Source: Candidatus Methylobacter favarea
GTDB taxonomy: Bacteria; Pseudomonadota; Gammaproteobacteria; Methylococcales; Methylomonadaceae
Assembly (NCBI RefSeq): GCF_902806695.1
Contig: NZ_CADCXN010000052.1
Coordinates: 1-51,938 of the forward strand
Direction: 5' to 3'
Length of the DNA stretch: 51,938 nt
Below, one piece after another: positions 36,470 to 46,371 of the stretch. The number at the start of each line of letters is the position of its first letter. The stretch's first letter is position 1. Below the pieces are notes generated by a model. It saw nothing but the letters and a program-made list of their open reading frames with translations. It made no database searches and had not been told where the DNA came from. Position numbers and translations under genes: made by a program.

Positions 36470-38251
36470 TTGTCAAGCGCCTATCCTCGTCCCCAATTAG
36501 TTCGTTCCCATTGGGTTTCGCTCAATGGATCATGGAAATTCCAATTCGACGACATGCGCCGATTTCATCATCCATCGGCCATTAAAGAATGGCCCATGCA
36601 GATTATCGTGCCATTTCCGCCTGAGTCCGAAGCCAGCGGCATAGGCGATCGGGGCTTTCACCGGTTCTGCTGGTATGAGCGTGAATTCACCTTGGATGTG
36701 GAGATCGCAGGCGGGCGCATTTTATTGCATTTCGGCGCGGTCGATTATTACTCCAAAGTATGGATCAATGGCCACAGGGTCATTACTCATGAAGGCGGCA
36801 ATACCCCTTTTTATTGCGACATTACTTCCGCACTGAATGAAAGCGGCAGCCAGATCGTGACGGTCATGGTCGAAGATGATCCGCAGGATTTGACCAAGCC
36901 GCGGGGCAAGCAGGACTGGCAACTGGAACCGCACTCTATCTGGTATCCCCGCACTACTGGAATATGGCAGACTGTATGGATCGAACGGGTTGCCGATACA
37001 TTTATCCGCCATATTCGCTGGACCCCTTATCAGGAGCAATTCGCGCTTGGCTTTTCGGCCTCTGTTGTCGGCAAACTCAGTGAAGATTTGACAGTGGAAG
37101 TCACCTTGCGCCATAAAGACAAATTATTGGCGCGCGACAGCTATCAGATTATTGACGGCGAAGCCGACCGCCGTATCGCAATATCCGATCCCGGCATTGA
37201 TGACTCGCGCAATGAGCTGCTGTGGAGTCCTGAGCGGCCTACTCTTTTAAATGCCGAGATTCGCCTTAAACGGGGAGACAGCGTGCTGGATGAATTTACC
37301 TCTTATACGGCGCTGCGCTCAGTCAATATCCTGAAAGATCGCTTCATGCTGAATGGGCGCCCTTATCCATTGAGATTGGTGCTCGATCAGGGCTATTGGC
37401 CTGATACGCTGCTTGCCGCCCCCGATGACGATGCTTTAAGACGCGACGTTGAACTGGCAAAGGCAATGGGCTTTAACGGCGTGCGCAAGCATCAGAAAAT
37501 TGAAGATCCGCGTTATTTGTACTGGGCTGACCGACTGGGTCTGCTGGTCTGGGAAGAGATGCCTTCAGCTTATCGTTTTACCCGCACAGCCATTCAACGT
37601 TTAGTGCGGGAATGGATAGAAGTCATTGAACGCGATTACAGCCACCCGTGCATAATCGTCTGGGTGCCTTATAACGAATCCTGGGGCGTACCGGAATTAA
37701 CCAGCATACGCGAGCACAGGGACGCCATAGAAGCCCTTTATCATCTGACCAAGACGCTGGATGCGACCCGTCCTGTCATTGGCAATGACGGCTGGGAAAG
37801 CAGCGCAACCGACATAATCGGCATTCATGATTACGATAGCAATCCTGAGCAACTAGGGCAGCGCTATGGCATAGGGGTTAATATAGAACAATTGTTCGAT
37901 AGGCGCCGACCAGGCGGTCGCATACTGACTCTGGACGGCTATCCGCATCGAGGTCAGCCTATTGTGCTTACCGAATTTGGCGGCATTGCCTACGCCAAAT
38001 GTCCGCAGCCCGGCGTGAAACAGGCCTGGGGTTATTCAGTCGCCCGGACCGATGAGGAGTTTACCCGCATGTATGAGCAGATAATCGCAGTCGTGGCGCA
38101 TTGTCCTTTGTTCAGCGGATTCTGCTACACGCAATTTGCCGACACTTTTCAGGAAGCCAATGGCTTGCTTTGTGCCGATCGCACGCCAAAAATTCCGTTG
38201 GAAGAAATATACCGGGCGACCCGATTTTACCGTTGGTATAATCCTGGCTGA
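36470..38251 (+). CDS. Glycoside hydrolase family 2 (beta-galactosidase/glucuronidase type)
   Basis: A 593-residue glycosidase. It starts at a TTG (36470) seven bases after AAGGAG, which decides the start. The N-terminal jelly-roll domain carries SLNGSWKFQFDD and the YEREF segment. A small beta-sandwich domain follows, then the TIM barrel. The catalytic acid/base Glu is residue 403 in VPYNESWG and the nucleophile Glu is residue 502 in LTEFGG. No signal peptide is seen, so it should act in the cytoplasm. The galT, galK and galM genes directly downstream favour a beta-galactoside substrate, but beta-glucuronidase or other GH2 specificity is possible. Confidence 0.85.
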   Translation: MSSAYPRPQLVRSHWVSLNGSWKFQFDDMRRFHHPSAIKEWPMQIIVPFPPESEASGIGDRGFHRFCWYEREFTLDVEIAGGRILLHFGAVDYYSKVWINGHRVITHEGGNTPFYCDITSALNESGSQIVTVMVEDDPQDLTKPRGKQDWQLEPHSIWYPRTTGIWQTVWIERVADTFIRHIRWTPYQEQFALGFSASVVGKLSEDLTVEVTLRHKDKLLARDSYQIIDGEADRRIAISDPGIDDSRNELLWSPERPTLLNAEIRLKRGDSVLDEFTSYTALRSVNILKDRFMLNGRPYPLRLVLDQGYWPDTLLAAPDDDALRRDVELAKAMGFNGVRKHQKIEDPRYLYWADRLGLLVWEEMPSAYRFTRTAIQRLVREWIEVIERDYSHPCIIVWVPYNESWGVPELTSIREHRDAIEALYHLTKTLDATRPVIGNDGWESSATDIIGIHDYDSNPEQLGQRYGIGVNIEQLFDRRRPGGRILTLDGYPHRGQPIVLTEFGGIAYAKCPQPGVKQAWGYSVARTDEEFTRMYEQIIAVVAHCPLFSGFCYTQFADTFQEANGLLCADRTPKIPLEEIYRATRFYRWYNPG

Positions 38252-38274
38252 ATGTATTGAATAGGATGAAGATT

Positions 38275-39372
38275 ATGCACATGCTCGCATTAAACAAACC
38301 CGACGGACGGCAGCTTTGGCTCTACAGTCGTAATCCTCTCAATCAGCAGGGCATAACAGCGCCCAGCCCGTTCCCTGCGCCTTTACAGGCAAATCCGCAT
38401 TTGCGCTGGCATCCGTTACGCGGCGAATGGATCACTTATGCAGGCTATCGCCAGGAACGCACTTTCATGCCGCCTCCCGAATATAACCCGCTGGCGATAA
38501 CTGTAAATGCTGATCATCCTACTGAATTACCCGCCGGCAACTGGGAAGTTGCTGTCTTCGACAATCGCTTTCCGTCCCTGACTACTGCCGCCCATTCAGC
38601 GCCCGAACTGATCGTACCGACCCGGCCCGCCACCGGCAAATGTGAAGTGGTAGTGTATACGCAGCAGGCGGACTCTTCATTGGGCGCGCTGTCTCTTGCG
38701 CATATAGAATTACTGCTGCAGGTGTGGGCCGACCGTACTGTGCAATTAGGCAAACTTGCCGATATCCTGTATATTTTGCCGTTTGAAAACCGCGGCGCCG
38801 AAGTAGGCACTACGCTACATCATCCCCATGGGCAGATTTATGCCTACCCGCTAGTCCCTCCCGTACCTGCCGGCATGCAGCAACAGGCTTTGAAATATTG
38901 GCGGCAAAATGGCCAGGGCCTGCTGGAAGCATTGATTATTAAAGAGCTCAATGATGGCCGCCGCATACTGTACCAGGGCGAGCATGCTGTCGCTTTTGTG
39001 CCTGTGTGCGCCCGCTATCCTTATGAAGTATGGGTTGCGCCGATTTTAGCGGTACCGACTTTTGCCGATCTTAATGACGACCAGCGCCGCGATCTTGCCC
39101 GGGCGCTGAAAATGGTGCTCATGAAATATGATGGTTTATGGCAGCGCCCGTTTCCCTATCTTATGGCCTGGTACCAGGCTCCTGTTGACGGCCAGCCGCA
39201 TCCTGAATGCCATCTGCATGCTGAATTTTATCCGCCTTACCGCACTGCGGAAAAGCTGAAATATCTGGCCGGCACCGAGCTTGCAGCCGGCTTTTTTGCT
39301 ATGGACGCATTGCCCGAAGACAAAGCCAGGGAGTTGCAGGCCGTCGAAGTTGATATTGGAAACGGCTTATGA
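38275..39372 (+). CDS. galT: Galactose-1-phosphate uridylyltransferase
   Basis: It exchanges UMP between UDP-glucose and galactose-1-phosphate in the Leloir pathway. The active-site motif HHPHGQIYAY is present; the His nucleophile of HPH is about residue 185 when counted from the ATG at 38275. Earlier parts are RWHPLRGEWITYA and the VFDNRFPSL segment, and the C-terminal HPECHLHAEFYPP is the second conserved block. The start is the ATG at 38275, eight bases after AGGA, with alternatives at 38257 (TTG) and 38266 (ATG). Its stop overlaps the galK start by four bases. Confidence 0.93.
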   Translation: MHMLALNKPDGRQLWLYSRNPLNQQGITAPSPFPAPLQANPHLRWHPLRGEWITYAGYRQERTFMPPPEYNPLAITVNADHPTELPAGNWEVAVFDNRFPSLTTAAHSAPELIVPTRPATGKCEVVVYTQQADSSLGALSLAHIELLLQVWADRTVQLGKLADILYILPFENRGAEVGTTLHHPHGQIYAYPLVPPVPAGMQQQALKYWRQNGQGLLEALIIKELNDGRRILYQGEHAVAFVPVCARYPYEVWVAPILAVPTFADLNDDQRRDLARALKMVLMKYDGLWQRPFPYLMAWYQAPVDGQPHPECHLHAEFYPPYRTAEKLKYLAGTELAAGFFAMDALPEDKARELQAVEVDIGNGL

Positions 39373-40454
39373 AAACGTTTGAGCAAATTTTTGGCGCCCC
39401 CTGGACAGCGGCCGCTGAAGCGCCCGGACGCGTCAATTTGCTGGGCGAACACACCGATTACAACGATGGCTATGTGCTGCCCATTGCGATACCGCAAAAA
39501 ACCCGCGTATTTTTGCGGCCGGGATTAACGAAGGTCTTCCGGCTTTATACCGCCTCTCTGGATGAAGTCGCCGAATTTGATTTAACCAGCTTGCCGGACC
39601 GGCAGTTTGCGCGCTATATCTACGGTTGCCTGCGCCAGCTGGAGATTTTAGAGCTGAAAGTGCCGGTGCTTGATATTTACATTGACTCCCAGGTGCCCAT
39701 GGAACTGGGCCTGTCTTCAAGCGCGGCGCTTGAAGTCGCTACTCTCCGGGCTCTGCGACTATTGCTGCAATTACCCCTCGATGATGTGCGCATAGCCCAG
39801 CTTGCCCAGCGTGCCGAGATTGAATATGCAGGCGTTAATTGCGGCATCATGGATCAGATGGCGTCGAGCCTGGCTGACTCGGAGCGCATGCTGTTTCTCG
39901 ACACGCGTACTTTAGAGCGGGAGCTATTGCCGCTTCCGGACGACTCGGAAATTCTGGTGGTCGACTCGGGTGTAAAGCGCACGCTGGCCGCCAGCAAATA
40001 TAACGAGCGGCGCAGCGAATGTGAAAGCGCGGCACAGCAGTTAGGCGTTGCAGCGCTGCGCGATGTGACTGATCCTGAACGGCTCGCGTCATTGCCCCCC
40101 CGCTTGCGCCGCCGCGCCCATCATGTAGTAACTGAAAATAATCGCGTGCTGCGGGCGCGCCAGGGCATTACTCCTGAAGAATTCGGACAGCTCATGAATG
40201 CATCGCATGCCAGTCTGCGCGATGACTATGAAGTATCCATTGCCGAGCTCGATCAACTGGCAGCCCTTCTGCAAGGCCAGCCAGGCGTATATGGGGCAAG
40301 GCTCACCGGCGCGGGCTTTGGCGGAGCCTGTGTTGCTTTGTGCAAATCCGGCACAGCAATAATCAGCGCCCGAACCGTGCTCGGCCTTTATAACCGGCCG
40401 GAACGTAAAGGCCGCCGGCTGGTGCCGGAAGAAGCGGGGCCCAAAGTCCAGTGA
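39369..40454 (+). CDS. galK: Galactokinase
   Basis: It phosphorylates galactose at C1 with ATP. The 361-residue protein of the GHMP kinase superfamily shows the galactokinase signature GRVNLLGEHTDYNDGYVLP (about residues 20-38). The ATP loop is ELGLSSSAALEV and the C-terminal motif is TGAGFGGACVAL. Length is slightly below the usual 380. The start overlaps the galT stop (ATGA, 39369-39372), so the pair is translationally coupled. galM follows after 16 bases. Confidence 0.95.
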   Translation: MKTFEQIFGAPWTAAAEAPGRVNLLGEHTDYNDGYVLPIAIPQKTRVFLRPGLTKVFRLYTASLDEVAEFDLTSLPDRQFARYIYGCLRQLEILELKVPVLDIYIDSQVPMELGLSSSAALEVATLRALRLLLQLPLDDVRIAQLAQRAEIEYAGVNCGIMDQMASSLADSERMLFLDTRTLERELLPLPDDSEILVVDSGVKRTLAASKYNERRSECESAAQQLGVAALRDVTDPERLASLPPRLRRRAHHVVTENNRVLRARQGITPEEFGQLMNASHASLRDDYEVSIAELDQLAALLQGQPGVYGARLTGAGFGGACVALCKSGTAIISARTVLGLYNRPERKGRRLVPEEAGPKVQ

Positions 40455-40470
40455 CTGCAAATTAACTGAA

Positions 40471-41538
40471 ATGTCAATTCTGAAGCAATATTTTGGATCG
40501 ACTGATGGCGGCCAGGCCATCGACTGTTATACCCTGACTAACGATAATAGGCTTGAAGCGCGCATCATGACTTATGGGGGCATACTGGTTTCGCTGCGCA
40601 TGCCCGATCGCCAGGGCGCATTGTCCGATGTGGTTCTGGGCTTCGATTCCCTGGCGCCCTATCTTCGCGAGCATCCCTATTTTGGCGCTTTGATTGGCCG
40701 CTATGCCAACCGCATTGCGCGCGGACGATTCCTGCTGAATGACATGGAATATCAGCTCGCCTGCAACAATGGCCCTAATCATTTACATGGGGGCGTGGCC
40801 GGCTTTGACAAAAAAATCTGGCAGGCTGATGCTGAAACTACCACCACTGGGCCGCAGTTAACTTTAAGCTGCAAAAGCCCGGATGGAGAGGAAGGCTACC
40901 CGGCTAATGTGGAAGTTGAGGTTGGGTATACGCTTACGCAAAGCAATGAATTAAGGCTGGATTACAGCGCCAGAACCGACGCGCCCACCATTATCAATCT
41001 GACCAGCCATGCCTATTTCAATCTGGCCGGGCATAATTCAGTGCTCGGCCATCGGCTGCGATTGATTGCCGACCATTATTTGCCCGTGGATGAAACCTTA
41101 ATCCCAACCGGCGAACAGGCGGCTGTGGCCGGGACTCCCATGGATTTCAGGCAAATGCTGCCCATCGGCCATTATTTGAAAGCCCATGTGAAAAGCGAGC
41201 AATTGCAGCATGCCCGGGGAGGGTATGATCATAACTGGGTATTAATAAAGGACCACAACGCCTGCACCTTGGCCGCCGAAGTCCTGGAGCCTTCCTCTGG
41301 ACGGCGCATGCAGGTCTATACGACGCAGCCCGGCATTCAGTTTTATAGCGGCAACTTTCTCGACGGCGCGGTCACTGGCAAGCGTGGTCAGGCTTATCAA
41401 AAACATGCAGGATTGTGCCTTGAAACACAGCATTTTCCTGATTCACCGAATCATCCTGACTTCCCTTCCACCGTGCTCATGCCTTCCGAGATTTACCGCC
41501 ACACCACGATTTATCAATTTGGCATAGCCGACGATTAG
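40471..41538 (+). CDS. galM: Aldose 1-epimerase (mutarotase)
   Basis: It converts beta-D-galactose into the alpha anomer that galactokinase uses. The 355-residue protein has the family motifs NHLHGGVAGFDKK and NLTSHAYFNL, with the catalytic His residues, and CLETQHFPDSPNHPDFPS near the C-terminus, with the catalytic Glu. It lies 16 bases after galK on the same strand, completing the galT-galK-galM order. No signal peptide is seen. GalE is not in the window. Confidence 0.95.
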   Translation: MSILKQYFGSTDGGQAIDCYTLTNDNRLEARIMTYGGILVSLRMPDRQGALSDVVLGFDSLAPYLREHPYFGALIGRYANRIARGRFLLNDMEYQLACNNGPNHLHGGVAGFDKKIWQADAETTTTGPQLTLSCKSPDGEEGYPANVEVEVGYTLTQSNELRLDYSARTDAPTIINLTSHAYFNLAGHNSVLGHRLRLIADHYLPVDETLIPTGEQAAVAGTPMDFRQMLPIGHYLKAHVKSEQLQHARGGYDHNWVLIKDHNACTLAAEVLEPSSGRRMQVYTTQPGIQFYSGNFLDGAVTGKRGQAYQKHAGLCLETQHFPDSPNHPDFPSTVLMPSEIYRHTTIYQFGIADD

Positions 41539-41807
41539 CCTAATTTTAATTGTGGAGAAATTTTTCTTCACGGCAATGGTCATGCCGAGTGTCAAAATGG
41601 GTGAACTTAACTGAAGCGAGTTCAGTCCTTGAGTAAAACAAGGCTGCAGCCGTTTGTCGCCATCAGCACGATTAACATCGATAAAATCAACACATAAGGC
41701 GTTCGGCGTAGCAAATAAAATCAGCCATGCTCCGCGCCGCTCCCATCAAAAACTAATATCGGTGGCTATAGCGGCTTTCAAGCCCTTTCAAAAAAGGAGA
41801 TGTCGCA

Positions 41808-42674
41808 ATGCCCGCTAATGCTCATCAAGTCAGCCGTGTTATTCAGCATGGAGGAACTACGGTTCCCACTTTTCTATATGGAACTGCCTGGAAGGAGGAT
41901 CAAACCGAGGCATTAACCTACGCTGCGGTTCAGTCCGGATTTTTGGGGATTGATACCGCCAATCAGCGGCGACACTATGTCGAGGCTGGCGTAGGCAAGG
42001 CTGTGCAACGCATTTTGACTGAAAATAAATTGCAGCGCGCTGATCTGTTCCTGCAAACGAAGTTCACCTATGCTGCAGGCCAGGATCACCGGCTCCCTTA
42101 TGATCCGAAAGCAAACTATGGGACTCAGGTCAGGCAATCTTTTGCAAGTTCACTGGAACATCTGAACACTTCCTATCTGGATTCATATATCCTGCATGGG
42201 CCTGCTTCAAACCAGGGCCTGAAAGAAGCCGATTGGGAAGTCTGGCGCGCCATGGAAAATTTACAGAAAGAAGCTTCCGTGAAGCTGACAGGCATTTCCA
42301 ATATAACTTTGGAGCAGTTGCGATTGCTGATCGAAAAAGCCGAGGTCAAGCCCGCCTTTGTACAAAACCGGTGTTATGCACGGACAAAATGGGAGGCCGG
42401 GATTCGCACGCTATGCCAGGCAAATGGCATTATCTATCAAGGCTTCTCCTTGCTTACCGCTAATTTGACAGAATTAAACCGGCCGGAGCTGCATAAGATT
42501 GCCAGGCGGCATGGCTGTTCAGTAATGCAGGTCGTGTTCCGGTTCGCCCTCCAGGTTGGCATGATTCCGCTGACTGGAACTAGCAGCAAGAGTCATATGC
42601 AGGAAGATCTGGCAGCGTATGAGATCGAATTAACTGAAGCAGAAATTAATACTATTGAGAACATCGCTTTCTAA
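41808..42674 (+). CDS. Aldo/keto reductase
   Basis: A 288-residue TIM-barrel oxidoreductase using NADPH. The catalytic tetrad can be placed as Asp in LGIDTAN, Tyr in RRHYVEAGVG, Lys in LQTKFTY and His in YILHGP. The C-terminal part has GTSSKSHMQEDLAAYEIEL, typical of the cofactor end. The gene has an AAGGAG ribosome binding site, 270 bases after galM. It could reduce a sugar or an aldehyde; substrate cannot be inferred. The C-terminal substrate loop is short. Confidence 0.85.
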   Translation: MPANAHQVSRVIQHGGTTVPTFLYGTAWKEDQTEALTYAAVQSGFLGIDTANQRRHYVEAGVGKAVQRILTENKLQRADLFLQTKFTYAAGQDHRLPYDPKANYGTQVRQSFASSLEHLNTSYLDSYILHGPASNQGLKEADWEVWRAMENLQKEASVKLTGISNITLEQLRLLIEKAEVKPAFVQNRCYARTKWEAGIRTLCQANGIIYQGFSLLTANLTELNRPELHKIARRHGCSVMQVVFRFALQVGMIPLTGTSSKSHMQEDLAAYEIELTEAEINTIENIAF

Positions 42675-44024
42675 ATAGCTGTTCAGGATTTACCGCACCT
42701 GGGCTGAGGCAATCCTTTCAGTCTCAATTTGCAATAACCCTAATGTATTTCCCTTTGTCATGAAACAGTTGGATTTCATTGAAGTTGATATTTATCCGTT
42801 CCCGGAGCTGACGAATCGGAAGCGCGGGCGCAGCGATCCTTGAATTGCCGGTCAATAAATGCTCTGGTCCAAGCGCCGGGACCGCATTGCCCTATTAAAG
42901 CTTAAAGCGCTTCATCAGTCGGCAGGGCAAAAAATGACTAGAGAGTCTGCCGGCTGAGCGGGAGTTAGCTACGATAAATGGATGGGCTGGCTTTTGAACA
43001 AAAAGCTTGTTTTTTATGCGCATTGAAAATACCAGTATCAGCTGTCATGGCCGGGATCATAAAACTTTGGCGTAACGGGGCTTGGCTGCGCTGAAGCCAG
43101 GCGGCATCGGACAGCTGCCGCAACCGGGGCGATTAGGCCGATGCCGGGTTAATCTCAGCCTCTGCGCCTGGCGCACGGGCGGGGTTGCCAGCGGCGACTG
43201 GGACAAAACCCTTGGGGGGCCTGCCTGCGCTTCAGGAAACCCGCCATGTGCCGGTAATGGCGTATTGCCGGTGACCATCAAAACTTCCCGGCCAAAGCAT
43301 TTTAAGCGCGGGGTTAGAGTAGCCGTAATGCCTATTCCAGCTTAATCAAACGGCTTAAAAAAGGGATTTCATTGCTGTGGTCAGTACCTGCGTGACACTC
43401 CCCCTAAACGTCAAACACCCCCTTAATCTTTGTCATGTACAGAGTCTAAGCAGAAACCATTTATCAATGTCAACCTCAACCAGGCAGGCGGTTTTCAGGG
43501 CAGCCCTTCGGCTGGAACTGGATGCAAACTCTCAAAAACGCCAGCGTTTATGCCTCCAACTTTTCCGGACAGTAAGCCTGGCTAGTTTGAGCAGCGTCAT
43601 GAGTTTGTGGTGTCAGCTCGGGTATCATCAGCCTTCAAATGGCCCCAGGATGGTCTTGCCTGCATCGGGAAGCTGTAGTGGTATCTTTGCCTAAATTCAG
43701 GAAATTGCCCGAATGCCCTGGCAAAGCAGTTATATGCGGGTGGAACTTATGAACGAACGATAACTACCGCTTCGAATAAGCGCTTGAAAAACAATAATCC
43801 TGAAATTAAACCGGGGGCTTCCGGGTGATAAGCAGGCCGGGCGTTTGGGGTGGCGACCTGCCCATATTCGAAGATGTAACGGTATTGTACTATACTTGTT
43901 TTTCTTTATTTAAATTTTTAAGAAAGGGGGACCCTTATAAAATAAAACTGCCCCCAGCTTAGCATAAGTCAACGTTTTTAACTCCATACATCATGGTATC
44001 AACCCCAATAACGTAACTAACGGT
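42675..44024. other. 1.35-kb stretch without a recognisable gene
   Basis: No intact gene is seen. Open frames of 60-105 codons at about 43060-43345 and 43377-43694 have no family pattern and lack good starts. The stretch looks like an erosion zone between the galactose cluster and the ThiF gene. The last 150 bases are AT-rich and probably hold the promoter of the ThiF/nitroreductase pair. Confidence 0.45.
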
Positions 44025-44906
44025 ATGCCACTTTCTCAATTTAATCATCATATTGCCTTTTCCAGAAATATTGGCTGGATAACTCATCATGAACAAGACA
44101 TACTTCAATCTAAACGCATTGCTATTGCCGGATTGGGTGGAGTCGGGGGTAATCATCTGATTGCCTTGACGCGGCTTGGTGTAGGAAAATTTAATATCTC
44201 TGATTTCGACCGGTTTGAACTACCAAACTTTAACCGACAGGCAGGCGCATCCATATCGCACCTGAATCGGCCGAAAGCCGATGTGATGGCGGAAATGGCA
44301 CTCGACATCAATCCTGCGCTCGCTATCAATAAATTTCCAATAGGTGTAAATCCCGACAATCTCTCACAATTTTTAACCGATGTGGATGTCTATGTGGACG
44401 GCCTGGATTTTTTTGCCTTTTCCGTCCGGGAAGCAATTTTTGCTGCCTGCGCAGAACGGGGAATTCCGGCAATCACAGCCGCTCCTTTAGGCATGGGTGC
44501 CGCTTTGTTAAATTTCATGCCAGGTCAGATGACTTTTGAAGAGTACTTCCAGCTTCAAGGTAAGCAGGAAAGCGATAAAATTCTACATTTTTTGCTCGGC
44601 TTGTCGCCGGCTATGTTGCAGCATGGTTATCTAGTTGATATGAGCGCCGTCGATTTGCTCAATCACAAAGGCCCTTCGACGCCGATGGCCTGCGAAATCT
44701 GCGCCGGCTTCGCCGCCACTCAGGCTTTAAAAATTCTATTGCAGCGCGGGCCTGTTTTGGCTGCGCCCTGGGGCCTGCATTTTGATGCGTATAGAAACAA
44801 ACTGGCGAAGACCTGGCGACCTTGGGGAAACCGCAATCCGTTGCAACGCCTCTTCATTGCGCTGGCAAAAAAACAATTTATGTCCAAAATTAATAACAAG
44901 GGGTAA
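44025..44906 (+). CDS. ThiF/MoeB-type (E1-like) adenylyltransferase
   Basis: A 293-residue E1-like enzyme. The ATP-binding glycine loop is GLGGVGG (residues 36-42), followed by ISDFDRFELPNFNRQAGA, the usual Asp and Arg adenylation elements, and HLNRPKADVMA with the conserved Lys. A single CxxC pair at residues 223-226 (ACEICAG) is left of the two zinc pairs usual in MoeB/ThiF. A catalytic Cys for thioester formation is not obvious. It is followed after five bases by a nitroreductase-like gene. E1-like adenylation next to an FMN oxidoreductase resembles the domain pair of Mycobacterium tuberculosis MoeY. The function is unknown. Confidence 0.85.
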   Translation: MPLSQFNHHIAFSRNIGWITHHEQDILQSKRIAIAGLGGVGGNHLIALTRLGVGKFNISDFDRFELPNFNRQAGASISHLNRPKADVMAEMALDINPALAINKFPIGVNPDNLSQFLTDVDVYVDGLDFFAFSVREAIFAACAERGIPAITAAPLGMGAALLNFMPGQMTFEEYFQLQGKQESDKILHFLLGLSPAMLQHGYLVDMSAVDLLNHKGPSTPMACEICAGFAATQALKILLQRGPVLAAPWGLHFDAYRNKLAKTWRPWGNRNPLQRLFIALAKKQFMSKINNKG

Positions 44907-44911
44907 GCGCC

Positions 44912-46033
44912 GTGGGAAAAGAACCGCAAACACTCATTGAAAAAATACTCGAAAATGCCCGGTGGGCGCCCAGCGGCGACAATATGCAAACCTGGCGTTT
45001 TGAAATTATCGATGCAAGTCACTTTGTCGTGCATGGTTACGATACGCGCGATCACTGCGTTTATGATTTGCAGGGACATGCCAGTCAATTAGCCATTGGC
45101 GCCTTGTTGGAAAGTATCGCCATTGCGGCTCGAGAATTCGGGCACCCAGCTGAATTCAGGCTGCGCGTAGATACTTCAGAAACCAAGCCAACGGTCGATG
45201 TTTTGTTAACCGAAAATATCGATATCGCCCCTGACCCGCTGTTTGCCTGTTTGCCAATCCGCAGCGTGCAGCGCCGCGTTTTAAAAACCACAGCACTTAC
45301 TCCCGAACAAAAAACAGCACTGCAGCAAGCTGTGGGGGATTTTTACACGGTAAAGTGGATTGAGGGCTTTAAAGGACGCTGGCAAGCGGCCAGGTTAATG
45401 TACAAAAACGCCAAGCTACGCTTGACCTTACCGGAAGCCTTCCCCACCCACAGTACTGTCATAGAATGGGATGCGCGTTTTAGCGATGATAAAATTCCCG
45501 ACCAGGCTGTAGGGCTGGATCCCATTGCCACAAAGCTGATGAAATGGGCCATGAAAAGCTGGGGGCGCGTCAGCTTTCTAAATACTTATTGTTTTGGCAC
45601 TTTACTGCCGAGAATCGAGTTGGATTTACTTCCCGGAATTTGCTGCGCCGCGCATTTTGCGATAATCGCCAGGCACGAGCCTGAAACGATGCAGGACTTT
45701 CTCAATGCTGGCCGCGCATTGCAACGTTTTTGGCTAACAGCTACCCAACTTGGTTTACAAATGCAACCGGAAATGACGCCCTTGATTTTTTACGGTTATA
45801 TTCAGAACCAGGTAGCATTTACCAGGCAAAGCACATTAGTAGTGTATGCTAAAAAGTTGGCACACTTGCTCGACAGTCTGGTAGGTGCTGAAAATACTGC
45901 TATGGCTGTTTTTATGGGCAGGATAGGACAAGGCCAAAAAGCGGCATCTCGCTCTCATCGCCTTGGGAGGGACCAATTAATTATAAAAAGCAGGGAAGAA
46001 TATAAAGCAGGAGAGAATATAAGCACCTTATAG
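44912..46033 (+). CDS. Nitroreductase-family protein paired with ThiF
   Basis: A 373-residue protein starting at a GTG five bases after the ThiF stop. The opening ENARWAPSGDNMQTWRFEII is the FMN-binding signature of the nitroreductase fold (Arg, Ser, Asn, Gln, Trp). The C-terminal part has ATQLGLQMQPEMTPLIFYGY, another cofactor-side segment. It is longer than a usual 200-residue nitroreductase, with an insertion of about 120 residues in the middle (positions about 130-250) that may form a substrate lid or membrane contact (a hydrophobic LLPGICCAAHFAIIA segment is present). With ThiF it probably forms a two-step activation and oxidation/reduction unit. Confidence 0.75.
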   Translation: MGKEPQTLIEKILENARWAPSGDNMQTWRFEIIDASHFVVHGYDTRDHCVYDLQGHASQLAIGALLESIAIAAREFGHPAEFRLRVDTSETKPTVDVLLTENIDIAPDPLFACLPIRSVQRRVLKTTALTPEQKTALQQAVGDFYTVKWIEGFKGRWQAARLMYKNAKLRLTLPEAFPTHSTVIEWDARFSDDKIPDQAVGLDPIATKLMKWAMKSWGRVSFLNTYCFGTLLPRIELDLLPGICCAAHFAIIARHEPETMQDFLNAGRALQRFWLTATQLGLQMQPEMTPLIFYGYIQNQVAFTRQSTLVVYAKKLAHLLDSLVGAENTAMAVFMGRIGQGQKAASRSHRLGRDQLIIKSREEYKAGENISTL

Positions 46034-46318
46034 GAACTGGGTGTCAGGTTTTTTTACACCGTCTTGACCAATAGATAGCTGAATGGATAAAGAATATGCC
46101 GCCCTGACCTCCGGTCAAATAATTAAAAACCTGCCTGATCAGCCGGTTATTTTCGATTGGTATGTTATCAAATGGCACCTCGTTTTAAACTGGTTTTTTA
46201 TACCGGCATTGCCGGTATCGCAATTCGTATAAGCTGACATCTTCATTTCATGATGGTAATGCTCTCGGAGCGAGCGATAACAGCGGTTATACGGCCTTGC
46301 TATTTTGTAAGGCAAAAA

Positions 46319-46347
46319 ATCGGGAGCCATGAGATTCTGCTCCCGAT
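46319..46347 (-). terminator. Intrinsic terminator of the PEP-CTERM gene
   Basis: A perfect nine-base stem (ATCGGGAGC and its complement) with an 11-base loop is followed on the minus strand by TTTTTT. It lies about 25 bases past the stop codon. Confidence 0.85.
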
Positions 46348-46371
46348 CATAATCACGCTAAGGTGTGAAGG

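Noticed and set aside
43057-43694. Open frames of up to 105 codons between the galactose and ThiF regions
   Set aside because: They overlap on both strands, have no motifs, and look like chance frames in GC-rich eroded DNA.
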